Assembly (NCBI RefSeq): GCF_014633365.1
Contig: NC_068344.1
Span: forward strand, 19,483,669 to 19,547,668
Source: Diospyros lotus
Lineage: Eukaryota > Streptophyta > Magnoliopsida > Ericales > Ebenaceae
Direction of reading: 5' to 3'
Length of the DNA: 64,000 bases
A program made the position numbers and the translations under genes. Every line of letters starts with the position of its first letter. Position 1 is the stretch's first letter. Of the stretch, positions 11,941 through 24,084 are shown one piece after another. A model generated the notes under the pieces. It made no database searches. It saw only the letters and a program-made list of their open reading frames with translations, and was not told the DNA's origin.

Positions 11941-14389
11941 AAAAAAAAAATAGCATATTCTTAATCAACTGAAAAGAAAGTAGTCTTTTCATGGTTTTTA
12001 CCTGCTAAGAAAGACCCAACAATAATAGTTACACCATTTAATATCTAAGAGAACCAAGTTGATTCAAAAATGATGCGAAGAACATGAAAGCGATGAAACT
12101 AAAAAAAAAAAAAAAAAAAGCATCCTTGGAGATGTAATTTCACAAGACCAGTTGACATGAATATAATCATCCCCGCTCAAAAGTTTATGACAAAGAATTT
12201 ATAAAGTTTGCACAAGCTTCATATACCGTAATACAAAAACAAAATTGCAAAAAAAAAAAAAAAAAAATTAAAGGACTAAATAGAATTGTTTTTGATGTTT
12301 TTTCATATTAATTTTTTCCCATATAAGAACCTCACCTTAGGAAGCCCTTGAAAAAGAACACCTCTACTCTAGCAACATTAACACCAACATACTTGTAATG
12401 CTAGATGGTTCCCATAACAATTCCATCAACATAAACTTGAACCCCACTAACATGGTATTAAGTTTGGATATGTTTACATAGAATTGCCAAGAGCATTTTG
12501 CCCTTACCAGAAACTTGTTAATTATTTAGGAAGGTAAATAGAATGCACCTGAAGATACATATTTTTTGACCAAATAATAGAGGTACTGAAACCCAGAAAT
12601 TGTAGTTCCTTGTTTTTCTTTCAATTAAAAAAATTTAGTTCCATGTTATATCGTTGTCACATTGGAAGATGAGCAATCGCATCAATTAGATATATCGTTT
12701 ATACAACACTAAAACAAATCTATCATATAACACTCACAGTCGCCAAGCTACGTATCTTGTATCGCACACGCACAGTGCATAAGCCTTACCTTACCATCTC
12801 TTTTGCACTTCTTATTTTTCATTTTGTTATCAAGTCAAACCATTTATCGCTTTGTGCAGCAATTAAAGGCAATGCAATGAGATTCATGTCCCTGTGCTAT
12901 ATATTAGAGTCGTAACTCTTTTGCATATCATGCCTCAGCCTCAGAGGACCATTCCTAGTACTTTTTTTCTGTTGATTGACACAATTTTATAATCTGGACA
13001 GAAAATTTTAGTTGTTATTCGAATAGTGGGGATGAAATTAGCTTGCTCAACCAATTTATTTATGAATTAGGAGTGAATGTCATTTGAAAAAAGAATTCAT
13101 AATACAACAGGACATCAAAGAAACAAAATAATGAATAATACAACATAATTGTGAACAAACCAACACAAAAATATGCGGTTACTTGTTGAAAGTGTCAAAT
13201 AGACAAAAACCACAAAATGAGGGAAAATAAAATAAAATTGAAATTTCTACAACGAAAAACATGCAATTTAGGTTTAATTACCTTTCGTATGTAATATATT
13301 TGTATATAGAAGTAGATATTCAACGGAAACAGTCCCATAGAAAATGAAAAATTGATGGAAAGGCAAGCAATCAAATAAAGTCGACGTCGTTTCGTTGAAA
13401 GGCGTTGATTCAATGTCCTGAATGCATGAATAACATGGAATCAATTGGAGATAGAAACAGAGTTGAAGACGAAATTACCTTCTACTACCAGTAACACCAC
13501 TCGTGGAAGAATAATACCTCGCGCTTCTCTGGAAAAGATCTCTTGTGGGCTTAGTGGCAGCGAGAGGCGATGGTAGCGTTGAGGCGGTAGAAGGAAGAGG
13601 CTAGAGAAGGCAAGGAGTTATAGTGAGAGGAGAAAGGCAGGGAGTTAACAATGAGACGGGGTTTACAACAATAAGTGATTTAAGGATTTGCAAAAAAGAG
13701 GCGGGACTTCTCCTGCTAATATTTTAGTTTTTTTTATTTTGTTTGAAATATTTGGTTATTAAATAAAAATTAAAATAGTTTATAAAAGTAATATTAATAA
13801 TTATTTAATTGATAAAAATAAAATAATTTAATATTATGATAACTGATAAAATAATTTAAAGTATGAAAATTATTAAATAATTTAAATTATAATTTATGAT
13901 AATCATCTAAAACATGATAATAAAATAATTTAAATTATTGTATCAAATTAATATTTATTTAAAAATTTAACTATATAATAAATCTAATAATTATAATAAA
14001 TTAGTTTCATATATTGTATTCTTTTTAATATGTTCATAATTTTTAATATATTGTATTATCAATAAATAATTAATGCTTAATTATAATAGCTTGATAATTA
14101 TATTCGTGCATTTACAGAATTATATTAGGAATTGCTTATAATAGTGTTAGTTAAATCTTAATAATTTTTTTTTTGGTTAGAATTAATGAAAATAGATTCA
14201 ATAAAAAAAAAATTATAAATATAACCCTAAATACAAAAAAAACTAGAGAAAAGAGAAAAAAGATAAGAGAACAGAAGAGATGAGATGAGATGGGATCATA
14301 TAAACAAGGTTAAAAGAAATTGAGATAGACCTAAAAACTAACTAGTATGAGAAACGTTGAAAAGGACAAGAAAAGGTCCAGAGCTTTGT

Positions 14390-15034
14390 TGTAATGCCCC
14401 AAGAGTCCAGAAAATGGTAATATATATTGAGGATAAGTAAGGAATGAAACAACACCAGCTGGATACCTTTTGGGTTGAATGTAGGCAGAGAACTCCCGGG
14501 TTAAGCGTGCTTGAGCTAGGGAAGCTTAAGGATATATGACCCCTTGAGAAGTTCGCATAGGCTCATTAGGGTAAGTTGTTTTGATCATTCCTATCGCCCG
14601 ATGCGGGATGTTACAAATGGTATCAGAGCCAACCCTTGGTGAAGGTAGTCCGATGAGGGCAAGGAGTGGCACCGGGGCTTGAGGGCTTGTACAATGAGCT
14701 GTTTTTGGCAGGTTTCTAGGATGGTAGCCCCCAAAGAGGAAAAGGTCTGGAACCAGTTGTAAGGTTGTATGACGAGGATGTCATGTGCTCAAGGGGGGAG
14801 AATGTAATGCCCCAAGAGCCCAAAGAAATGTAGTATATATCGAGGATAAGGATAAGTAAGGAAGGAAATAACACCAACTGGATACCTTTTGGATTGAATG
14901 TAGGCAAAGAACTCCTAGGTTAAGCATGCTTGAGATGGGGAAGCTTAAGGATGGGTGACCCCCAAGGAAATTAGCGTAAGCTCATCAGGGTAAATTGTTC
15001 CGGTTCTTTCTATCGCTCGATGCGAGATGTTACA
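14390..15034 (+). mobile_element. TRIM (terminal-repeat retrotransposon in miniature), complete
   Basis: Two LTRs flank a 187-bp internal region with no coding capacity. The 5' LTR is 14390-14615 (226 bp, TGTAATGCCCC..GGGATGTTACA). The 3' LTR is 14803-15034 (232 bp). Just after the 5' LTR is a primer-binding site, TGGTATCAGAGCC at 14618-14630, complementary to initiator tRNA-Met. Just before the 3' LTR is a polypurine tract, AAGGGGGGAGAA. Flanks are TTTGT and TTTGC, a near-perfect 5-bp target duplication. It lies inside the CACTA element. TRIMs need enzymes from other elements to move. Confidence 0.9.
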
Positions 15035-15815
15035 TTTGCACCTTTGTCTCTGTTCCTATAGGAACTTTTTATGAGGTTAATGGTACCGTGTATTTGTTAA
15101 GATTTAGTTTTAGAGGTTTTAGAAATGAGCAAATGAGCAAAAAAGGGATTTTAGAAATTAGAAATTAGAAATCGGGTAGGGATTTAATTTTAGGGAAGGG
15201 AGAATTTTAGTGTAGGAATTTAGTTTTAGGTTTATTATTTGTATTTGTAAATAAAATAAAAATAAATAAATTATTTTAAATTATAAAAATTAAAACGATG
15301 TAGTTTTTTAATTTAAGTATAAAATCATAGATAGTGGATACCTACACATATATAAAGTTTGTAATTATATGTTAATAAATTTTTTAAGTAATACCCACAC
15401 ATGAGTAACATTTATTAATATGTGTGGGTAGTATAATCCAACAAAATGCTACATCAACTAATACGTGAATACCCACACATATATAACATTTGTAATTATG
15501 TGTGGGTAAGTTTATAAATAATTACCCACAACTTATCTACACATGAGTAACATTTATTAATATGTGTGAGCAATATAATTCCAAAAAATTGTTATATCAG
15601 TTAAAATTTTATTGAAAAATATTTCACCAACTTTTGAAAGGGGAGGGAATTTTTTCGCCAAAATAAGTGTTGGTATATTAATTTACCCACACATAATAAA
15701 TGTGGATAATGTAACGAGTTTGTCTAATTTAATCACCCATACATATTACCATTATGTGTGGGTAAATATCCACGTATAATATATATGGGTAAATCTCTCA
15801 AATTCTTGTAGTTAG

Positions 15816-15948
15816 ATTACAACGGCTTGAGATCTTTGATATGGTGGTATTCATAATTCCATTTGGTAGCCTGTTATGGCTGCTAGCTGGTTTGTATATC
15901 GGTTCTTGGGTGCTAGTGTCTACATTTTATGTGGGCCCCAAGCACACT
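15816..15948 (+). mobile_element. Continuation of the LTR-like sequence after the CACTA
   Basis: The sequence after the CACTA right end (ATTACAACGGCTTGAGATC) is interpreted as the continuation of 8831-10866 because TAG repeats on both sides of the CACTA. It is cut off near 15948, where TRIM LTR sequence begins. No homology within the window tests this join. Confidence 0.35.
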
Positions 15949-16217
15949 TAACCCGGGAGTTCCTTGCCTACATTCAGTCGAAAAAGGTATCCAGCTGGTA
16001 TTATTTTCCTTTCTTACACTATCCTCGATATATATTAACTTCTCTAGGCTCTCGAGATATTACAGGGTCACCCATCATTGAGCTTCCCTAGCTTAAGCAC
16101 GCTTAATCCCATAGTTCTTTGCCTACGTTCAGCCCAAAAGGTATCCAGCTGGTGTTGTTTCATTCCTTATTTATCCTCGATATATACTACCATTCTCTGG
16201 GTTTTTGGGGTATTATA
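15949..16217 (-). repeat. Two truncated TRIM LTRs in tandem
   Basis: Two partial copies of the TRIM LTR, minus orientation, lie back to back at 15949-16064 and 16065-16217. Each contains the conserved AGTTCTTTGCCTAC-like, AAAGGTATCCAGCTGG and TCCTCGATATATA blocks and each ends in a TATTACA-like LTR start. A remnant primer-site block (ATACCA, 16217-16222) separates them from the next TRIM LTR at 16225. The arrangement suggests unequal recombination among TRIM LTRs, leaving an LTR array. Confidence 0.75.
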
Positions 16218-16301
16218 TACCATCTGTAACATCCCGCATCGAGCGATAGGAAGGACCAGAACAACTTACCCTGATGGGCCTATGTGAACTTCCAGGGGGT
16301 C

Positions 16302-19172
16302 TGTAATACCCCATATCTGTGTGAGGTTATTGCATAATTTAGATAAATTTAAAATACTGAAAAGTGGGTTTAAAAGTAAAATAAATCGCTGAATCGACCG
16401 AAAGGAGTACCTCTGACCCTAGATAATTAAGAAAAATGGTATAGCATCATCAAGTAATATAAGTTATGATTTTTGGTGATGAAATAAATTGGATCGGGAA
16501 CAGTTTTTGGTACATCTGTTGACTGGGCTGAGAAAATCGAATCGACATAAGAGACATCTGAAAAGTCAACGGAGCGTGTCAATGACTAATATTTGATGTA
16601 TAGAAAAACCCTTAAGTGATTTCGGGTTGAATCGAGTAGATTTAAGGTCAAAACGATCAGTCGGGCCTAAGTGCAATTTTCTAAATTTGCCCAAGGGAGG
16701 TCAAAACGGTAATTTTTTAAAAGTTTCAAGAGAGAAATGAGAAGTATTAATCTTGTGGGTCTTAATGATGGTGTTGGGAAGATCAGGGGCTTGAGAATGG
16801 CGAAGCATGGCCGCGATCGTTGGATTTTTGTGAAGGACGATTCGCACAAAATCATCACGATTTGAGACCATTAAATGGTTGTAAGGATGATAGAGGCATC
16901 GATTTGACCAGGTATGGCTTGATTGAGCTTCGAAAACGGGTATAAATAGAGGTTCGAATGTGGCCGAATGCATCAAAAATTTTACTTCGGATTTCTCACG
17001 TTTGGGAGCGAATTAGAGGTCTGGGATAAGGGGCTTTTATTCTCCATGTATTGAGGATCATTTCTGGAGAATTTCGTGAAGTTTCATTGAGATTTGAAGG
17101 TGTTTCGAAGCTTGCCGGAAAACGCAAAGTTTTGCCGGAGCGGGACTGTATATTGTCCAATCAGGCTATTTTCGACGAGTTTTTCGGCCATATGAGGGTG
17201 CCATTGTGATCGACTTGAAGAGGGCTTCAAGGTGGTGTCGTCGGATCAGCCATCGGAGCAGGTCGCCAGAAAAGATGACCGGAGGTATTTTTGTATTTTT
17301 TTAAATGTTGAAAATATAAAAAATTTGAGAAAAAATATAATTAATGGAAATAAAATTTTGAAAAAATATCCAGAAATTCAATAAAGAGGAATATTTTATT
17401 TTGATGAATTTTTATCTTGAACATTTCTTGAGGAGATAATTATTTTGGATTTTTGAAAGGAAATGTAAATGGAAAATAAATATGAGGGCTTTTTATAAAA
17501 TTATGAGAAAATTCTATAAGGATAAGGAATTTATTTTATGAGTTTTTGTGATTTTTCATGAAGGATATTCTGAGGAAATCAAGGAGAAATAAATTTTCTC
17601 AAGGAAAAGTAATTATGGAAATTTGAGAAAATAGGAGAAAAATCTGGAAAATTTCCAGAAAATTTCAGAGGCTTATAAATATTTTTTTATGAATTCTTGT
17701 GGAGAAAAAGTTGGAAAAATGCTTGAATAGGTATTTATTTGGAATTATCGAGAGAAAAATAGGATGAAATTAGAGAAAAATTATGAGAAAATTGGGAAAA
17801 TAGATATTTATTTTCTTTTGAATGCATATGATGTCTAGGGTATCCTTGAAGCTCGATGTTGAACTATAGAGTGTCTGACACGAGAATCGAGGTCGGGCAC
17901 GCTTTTTGAGGAAATTGAGTTGCGTCTAAAGGTGAGTGTTTTTCCCTATGGCTTGGTTTATTGTGAGTGGTTCTACCGAAAAAACTAGTTTGTGCCATGT
18001 GAATGGTTTACTGTGAGTGTTCTTCTCGATGGCTTGGTTTATTGTGATGATTTGTCCAAATGATTATTTACACTTGTATTAGATTTTGTACGGTAAATTG
18101 CATACATTGAGATGTTGATTTTATGTATGTTATGATTTTTTTGGCATTGGCATGTTGTGTTGTGTATGTGGGACGTGGGTTGTTAACTTGTGACGTAGTC
18201 CTGAGTGACAACACTCGGGATGCGTACCAAGTATTAATACTGGGTGACCCACTTGGGATGGAGCTGAGACGGACTTCACCCTATGGTACTCAAGTGGCGG
18301 GGCTGAGAATAGACACCACCCCGGATGTTGGCTCAAGTGGCGGGGCTGAGAATGGACACCACTCCAAGTTCCTTTGAGCGATAACATTAATAACGAGGTG
18401 GCGTTGATTCTGAGGATAGTGCTGATGTGATACTCTTAGGGCTAGGGTTATGTTGGATTTTGGAATGCTTCTGAGTGGGAGCGTAATGCCTAACAATGAC
18501 AATGGGGTGGTTCCCAGGTTCATATGTCAAGGTTATCCCTCTTAAGCAGAGTTGTGTTTGCCAATGGGTCGATGTGGTTGTGTCGCCTTTAGAGAGATTG
18601 CATTTTCCCCGGTTAGGGCTAAGTGCTATGTGGGATTCTCTTAGGCTGGGGCATGTCAGGATTTATCGGTTTTATATATGATTTTGCATATATTCATGAA
18701 AACATTTTTGAACTCTCACTTAGATGATTCAGCATCTAATTTAGACTATATCCCTGTAATATTCAAACGTTCTAGGTGAAAGCAGTGGCGCCAAGGGAAA
18801 GAATGTCATCGAGATGTAGCTGCTATATTTAGTTTTCGTAGGTTTTTGTCTATGATTACGATGTTCAGAGGTTATGTAATATTTTGATATTTTCATGTGA
18901 AATATCGATTTGGATATTTAATTGTAAGAGGAATTGGTTGGTTATATATCATTGAGGTTTCGATCTTGCTTCCGCTGATATGATTGATAATATTTGTCTT
19001 AGTCTATTATTTTTTTAAATTTTGATATGCTGAGAAGGTATAATCGGGATTGTCGGGAAATGAATATGATGAGGGTATGTATATCGAGAGACTTATGTTG
19101 TGTACGATGTTGGAAAAAAAAAATTCTTGAAATCTCGAGGTAATGCGTGTTCTGGGAAAATTGGGCGTTACA
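16302..19172 (+). mobile_element. Solo LTR, Ty3-type, 2.87 kb, inside a TRIM LTR
   Basis: It begins TGTAATACCCC and ends GGGCGTTACA. The flanks GGGTC (16297-16301) and TGGTC (19173-19177) form a 5-bp target duplication with one mismatch, and removing the element restores a continuous TRIM LTR. It shares blocks with the LTRs at 1-1315 and 6003-8426: GAATCGAGGTCGGGCACGC near 17883, CTAAAGGTGAGTG near 17926 and TATGCTGAGAAGGTATAA near 19026. Inside, GGCGGGGCTGAGAATGGACACC-like wording is repeated two to three times (18290-18365). No internal coding region is present. Confidence 0.85.
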
Positions 19173-19702
19173 TGGTCACCCATCCTTGAGCTTCCCCAAC
19201 TCAAGCACGCTTAACCCCCAGAGTTCTTTGCCTACATTCAGCCCAAAAGGTATCCAGCTAGTGTTATTTCTTTCTTTACTTGTCATCGATATATACTACT
19301 CTTCTCTGGGCTCTCGGGGTATTACATTCTCCCCCCTTAAGCATATGACGTTCTTATCATGCGATCTTATAATCAGTCCCAGATCTCCACCATTTGCATA
19401 GCTAATGTGGGATTTGCCTAAGGTGCCTACACGCACCCCTCCTTAAGGACTCAATTTCCTCGCTGAGGGTTGCCCCACCACCGCGCTCAAAGGCTCGAGG
19501 GTCAGCTCTAATACACCTGTAACATCCCGCATTGAGCGATAGGAAAGACCGGAACAACTTACCCTGATAAGCCTACGCGAACTTCTTAGGGGATCACTCA
19601 TCCTTGAGCTTCCCAGGTCAAGCACGCTTAACCCGGGAGTTCTTTGCCTATATTCAGTCCAAAAGGTATCCAGCTGGTGTTGTTTCCTTTCTTACTTATC
19701 CT

Positions 19703-20483
19703 CAGAGATGGGAAATGGGTGGGCGGGTTGGCTCGACCCGCATCCTGCTTAGCCCACCCATTTGATGGGCCAAGCTGAATTTGGCCAACGAGGGAGACGG
19801 GCCGGGCAAGGTTAGGGAAATGGAAATTGGGGCCCAGCACGGCCCTGTGGCCCTTAATAAATGGACCAAAGTGGGTCGGGCCTGGCTGTTTGGGCCGACC
19901 CATAAACCATTTATTTTTAATTTTTTTAAACATAATTTTTTTTTCTCAAATATAACTAATATTTTTTAAAATTTATTTATAAGTAAACATTGTTTACTTA
20001 TAAATTTTATGTTTGTAAAATTATGTTTACAGTAAACATAAATTTACAAACATAATATTTACAGTAAACATTATGTTTACAAACATTATAATCAAATTAT
20101 GTTTATAATCATAATTTTACAAACATAATAAATATTATGTTTACAAACATAATTATGCTTACAAACATTACATTAAAATTATGTTTACACTAAATATAAT
20201 TTTTAATTATTATGTTTAAAATATATTTATAATTACTAATTACAAACATAATTTTTTAAATATTTTTTTTATTTTTGGTGGGTCAGGCCGGGCCATTTTA
20301 GCGAACCAATTGGTGGGTGGCCATGGGCCATTTTGGTGGGCCAGGCAGGGCCGAGCCGGGCCGTAGGCCACATATCGCTGGCCCGGCACGGTCCTTATTT
20401 TGTTAGGCGGGCTTGCCCGGCCCGTCTGCTACAGTAACGGGATGGGCCGGCCTATGGGCCGCCCAGTCCATTTTTCATCTCTA
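19703..20483. mobile_element. Non-autonomous hAT element, 781 bp
   Basis: Ends are CAGAGATGGGAAATGG (19703) and, inverted, TAGAGATGAAAAATGG (20483), fitting hAT terminal repeats. The 8-bp flanks CTTATCCT and TTTATTCT match at 6 of 8 positions. Excising the element restores the TRIM LTR phrase around TCCTCGATATATAC seen in sister copies. Both termini carry dense GGGCC/GGCCC words. The centre (19920-20270) is AT-rich, with repeated AAACATAATTTTACAAACAT-like words able to pair. There is no transposase. Confidence 0.8.
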
Positions 20484-20641
20484 TTTATTCTCGATATATA
20501 CTATCATTCTCTGAATTCTTGGGATATTACATTACTAATTAATTTATTATTATTCAAAATGTATTTATCTAAGTTTTACTTGTCCGTATCAACTTTTTTC
20601 TTAACTGTAGCTAGCCATGTTGATAGGAAGAATAAGTAATA

Positions 20642-23600
20642 GGGAAATTCTATTCACAGCGAGAGTTTTACTCTTTGCAGTCTTTTCCCACCAAAATTTT
20701 TCTTCATTTTTCATAAATCCTATTTTACCATTCTATCAACTCACCACGTTATCTTTCTCATAGTCACTCCATCTCTCTTTCTCTCTCATTATATCAATTT
20801 TTTTCTTTTTCACACCCATCTCTCCATTTCTCTCTCCCAATCAGCACACACACAAATATGTATATATATATATATACAAACACACACACACAGATAATTT
20901 ATTATAATAAAATAAAATTAAAAAATATAAATAAATATCTGTATTTTAAATAATTATAAATTAACTAATTATAGATTTTTTAACTAATTTTAAATATTAA
21001 ATTATCGTGAGTTAAATTTTTGATACTCAAAAATATTTAAAATTAATTAATTTATCTTATTAAATTACTTAAAGATACATATACTTAAAATTAGCTATTC
21101 AATCAACTAATTTAATAAAATATATATTTTTTAAAAATAGTTGAATTTATTTAAAATTATATATGTATCTTTTTAAAAATAATCTATTAAATAAATTCAA
21201 CTAATTTATTTTTTAAAAAAATTAACTAATTTAATTTATTTAAAGATGGAGGTATATTTTTAAAAGAATTAACTAATTTATTTATTAAATAAATTCAACT
21301 AATAAGATAAATGTATCTTTTTTAAAAAGAATTTATTTATTTATATTTTTTTATTTTTTTATAATAAAAAAATTAATTTAAAAAAACAAAAAAAAAACAA
21401 AAAAAACAAAAACTTCCCCAAAAGCTAGCTTTTGGGAAACATTGGGTTCCCTGAAAGCTGGCTTTCGGGGAACCTTTTAATAGTCAAAAAAATATTTAAA
21501 AAAATTAGTTATTTTATTTTATTAAATTATTTAAAAATACATATACTTAAAATTAGTTATTCAATCAACTAATTTAATAAGATATATATTTTTAAAAAAT
21601 AGTTGAATTTATTTAAAGATATATGTATCTTTTTAAAAATAATTTATTAATTAAATTCAACTAATTTATTTTTAAAAAAATTAACTAATTTAATTTATTT
21701 AAAGATGGATGTATCTTTTTAAAAGAATTTACTAATTTATTTATTAAATAAATTCAACTAATAAGATATATGTATCTTTTTAAAAAGAATTTATTTATTT
21801 ATATTTTTTTATTTTTTTATAATAAAAAAATTAATTGAAAAACAAAACAAAAACAAAAAAACAAAAACTTCCCCAAAAGCCAGCTTTCGGGAAACATTGG
21901 GTTCCCCAAAAGCTGGCTTTCGGGGGAACCTTTTCATAGTCAAAAAATATTTAAAAAAATTAGTTATTTTATTTTATTAAATTATTTAAAAATACATATA
22001 CTTAAAATTAGTTATTCAATCAACTAATTTAATGAAATATATATCTTAAAAAATTAATTGAATTTATTTAAAGATATATGTATCTTTTTAAAAATAATTT
22101 ATTAAATAAATTCAACTAATTTATTTTTAAAAAAAATTAACGACCCCCAGCATTCCCCGACCCCCAGCTTTCGGAGAAGTTTTTTTTTATTTTAATTACT
22201 TTTTTATTATAATAAAATAAAAAATACAACTAAATAAATTCTTTTTAAAAAGATACATATATTTTATTAGTTGAATTTATTTAATAAATAAATTAGTTAA
22301 TTCTTTTAAAAAGATACATCCATCTTTAAATAAATTCAATTCGTTAATTTTTTTAAAAAATAAATTAGTTGAATTTATTTAATAAATTATTTTTAAAAAG
22401 ATACATATATCTTTAAATAAATTTAATTAATTTTTAAAGATATATATCTCATTAAATTAGTTGATTGAATAACTAATTTTAAGTATATGTATTTTTAAAT
22501 AATTTAATAAAATAAAATAACTAATTTTTTTAAATATTTTTTGACTATGAAAAGGTTCCCCCGAAGGCCAGCTTTCGGGGAACCCAATGTTTCCCGAAAG
22601 CTGGCTTTTGGGAAGTTTTTGTTTTTTTTTTTTGTTTTGTTTTTTTAATTAATTTTCTTATTATAAAAAAATAAAAATATATAAATAAATAAATTCTTTT
22701 AAAAAGATACATATATCTTATTAGTTGAATTTATTTAATAAATAAATTAGTTAATTCTTTTAAAAAGATACATCAATCTTTAAATAAATTAAATTAGTTA
22801 ATTTTAAAAAAAATAAATTAGTTGAATTTATTTAATAAATTATTTTTAAAAAGATACATATATCTTTAAATAAATTCAACTATTTTTTAAAAATATATAT
22901 CTTATTAAATCAGTTGATCAAATAACTAATTTTAAGTATATGTATTTTTAAATAATTTAATAAAATAAAATAACTAATTTTTTAAAATATTTTTTTACTA
23001 TTAAAAGGTTCCCCGAAAGCCAGCTTTCGGGAACCCAATGTTTCCCAAAACTAGCTTTTGGGAAAGTTTTTATTTTTGTTTTTTTTTTAAATTAAATTTT
23101 TTTATTATAAAAAAATAAAAAAATAAAAATAAATAAATTCTTTTTAAAAAAGATACATTTATCTTATTAGTTGAATTTATTTAATAAATAAATTAGTTAA
23201 TTCTTTTAAAAAGATACCTCCATCTTTAAATAAATTAAATTAGTTAATTTTTTTAAAAATAAATTAGTTGAATTTATTTAATAAATTATTTTTAAAAAGA
23301 TACATATATCTTTAAATAAATTTAACTATTTTTTAAAAATATATATTTTATTAAATTAGTTGATTGAATAACTAATTTTAAGTATATGTATCTTTAAGTA
23401 ATTTAATAAGATAAATTAATTAATTTTAAATATTTTTGAGTATCAAAAATTTAACTCACGATAATTTAAAATTTAAAATTAGTTAAAAAATTTATAATTA
23501 GTTAATTTATAATTATTTAAAATATAGATATTTATTTATATTTTTTAATTTTATTTTATTATAATAAATTATCTGTGTGTGTGTTTGTATATATATATAT

Positions 23601-23820
23601 ACATATTTGTGTGTGTGCTGATTGGGAGAGAGAAATGGAGAGATGAGTGTGAAAAAGAAAGAAATTGATATAATGAGAGAGAAAGAGAGATGAAGTGACT
23701 ATGAGAAAGATAACGTGGTGGGGTGATAGAAGGGTAAAATAGGATTTATGAAAAATGAAAAAAAATTTTGGTGGAAAAATGCTACAAAGAGTAAAACCCT
23801 CGCTATGAATAGAATTTTCC
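20642..23820. mobile_element. Giant foldback (long inverted repeat) Mutator-like element, 3.18 kb
   Basis: The left end GGGAAATTCTATTCACAGCG and the inverted right end GGAAAATTCTATTCATAGCG begin two arms of roughly 1.5 kb that are inverted copies of each other, with the centre near 22150-22200. The flanks are TAAGTAATA at 20633-20641 and at 23821-23829, a perfect 9-bp target duplication, which points to the Mutator superfamily. Each arm contains two tandem units of about 450-460 bp. Each unit is marked by a GC-rich palindromic block with GAAAGCTGGCTTTC and GGGGAACC (near 21415-21477, 21874-21937, 22557-22615, 23006-23065). There is no coding sequence. The transcript of either strand would fold into a very long hairpin. 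Confidence 0.85.
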
Positions 23821-23829
23821 TAAGTAATA

Positions 23830-24084
23830 TGTGTCGCTATAGGTGGCTGGTAGTAGACTTCAACTACCCACAGAACGTGTTGAGAGCATTAATTTGGTTC
23901 TATTAGCCAATCCCATAGAAAGTTGTATATGGAGTATGTGAACAATTTGTAGTTTTCATGTATCATAGTAGACTACAATAATATTAATATTAAAATTTTG
24001 TATGTTTTTTCTTTGATAAAAAATGTTGTGTCTTAACCAAGTCAATATACCCTAGTTCACAATTTTTTTTTTTTATGATGCAAG
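23830..24084. other. AT-rich spacer, nothing recognised
   Basis: Unique-looking AT-rich sequence between the foldback element and the next LTR. I see no ORF, RNA gene or repeat in it. Confidence 0.5.

Larger units (their letters stand above)
10867..15812. mobile_element. CACTA-type (En/Spm) element with subterminal TTACCCACACATA repeats
   Basis: About 20 copies of a TTACCCACACATA-like motif, in both orientations, crowd the two ends (10880-11400 and 15340-15800) and are absent from the middle. Dense short subterminal repeats are the hallmark of CACTA elements, where the TNPA-type protein binds. The right terminus reads TTCTTGTAGT (15803-15812), matching the inverted CACTACAAGAA end of the superfamily. 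TAG lies on both sides (10864-10866 and 15813-15815), consistent with a 3-bp target duplication. The left terminus is not a clean CACTACAAGAA and looks damaged. A degenerate transposase_24-like coding fragment lies inside on the minus strand, and a TRIM (14390-15034) inserted later. Confidence 0.6.
16225..20531 (-). mobile_element. TRIM element, minus strand, split by two later insertions
   Basis: It belongs to the same family as the TRIM at 14390. With the two insertions removed, its left LTR is 16225-16301 joined to 19178-19325 (225 bp), and its right LTR is 19518-19702 joined to 20484-20531. The internal region is 19326-19517. On the minus strand the internal region ends in a polypurine tract (AAGGGGGGAGAA, beside 19325), identical to that of the other copy. 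The primer site beside 19518 is decayed. The left LTR holds a 2.87-kb solo LTR and the right LTR holds a 781-bp hAT element. Confidence 0.8.

Noticed and set aside
18123..18523. Overlapping frames on both strands within the 2.9-kb LTR
   Set aside because: They arise from an internal short repeat (GGCGGGGCTGAGAAT) in an LTR; no domain.
22141..23820. CRISPR-like regular repeats in the foldback arms
   Set aside because: The periodic GAAAGC blocks belong to about 455-bp tandem units of a eukaryotic transposon; there are no short direct repeats with spacers.
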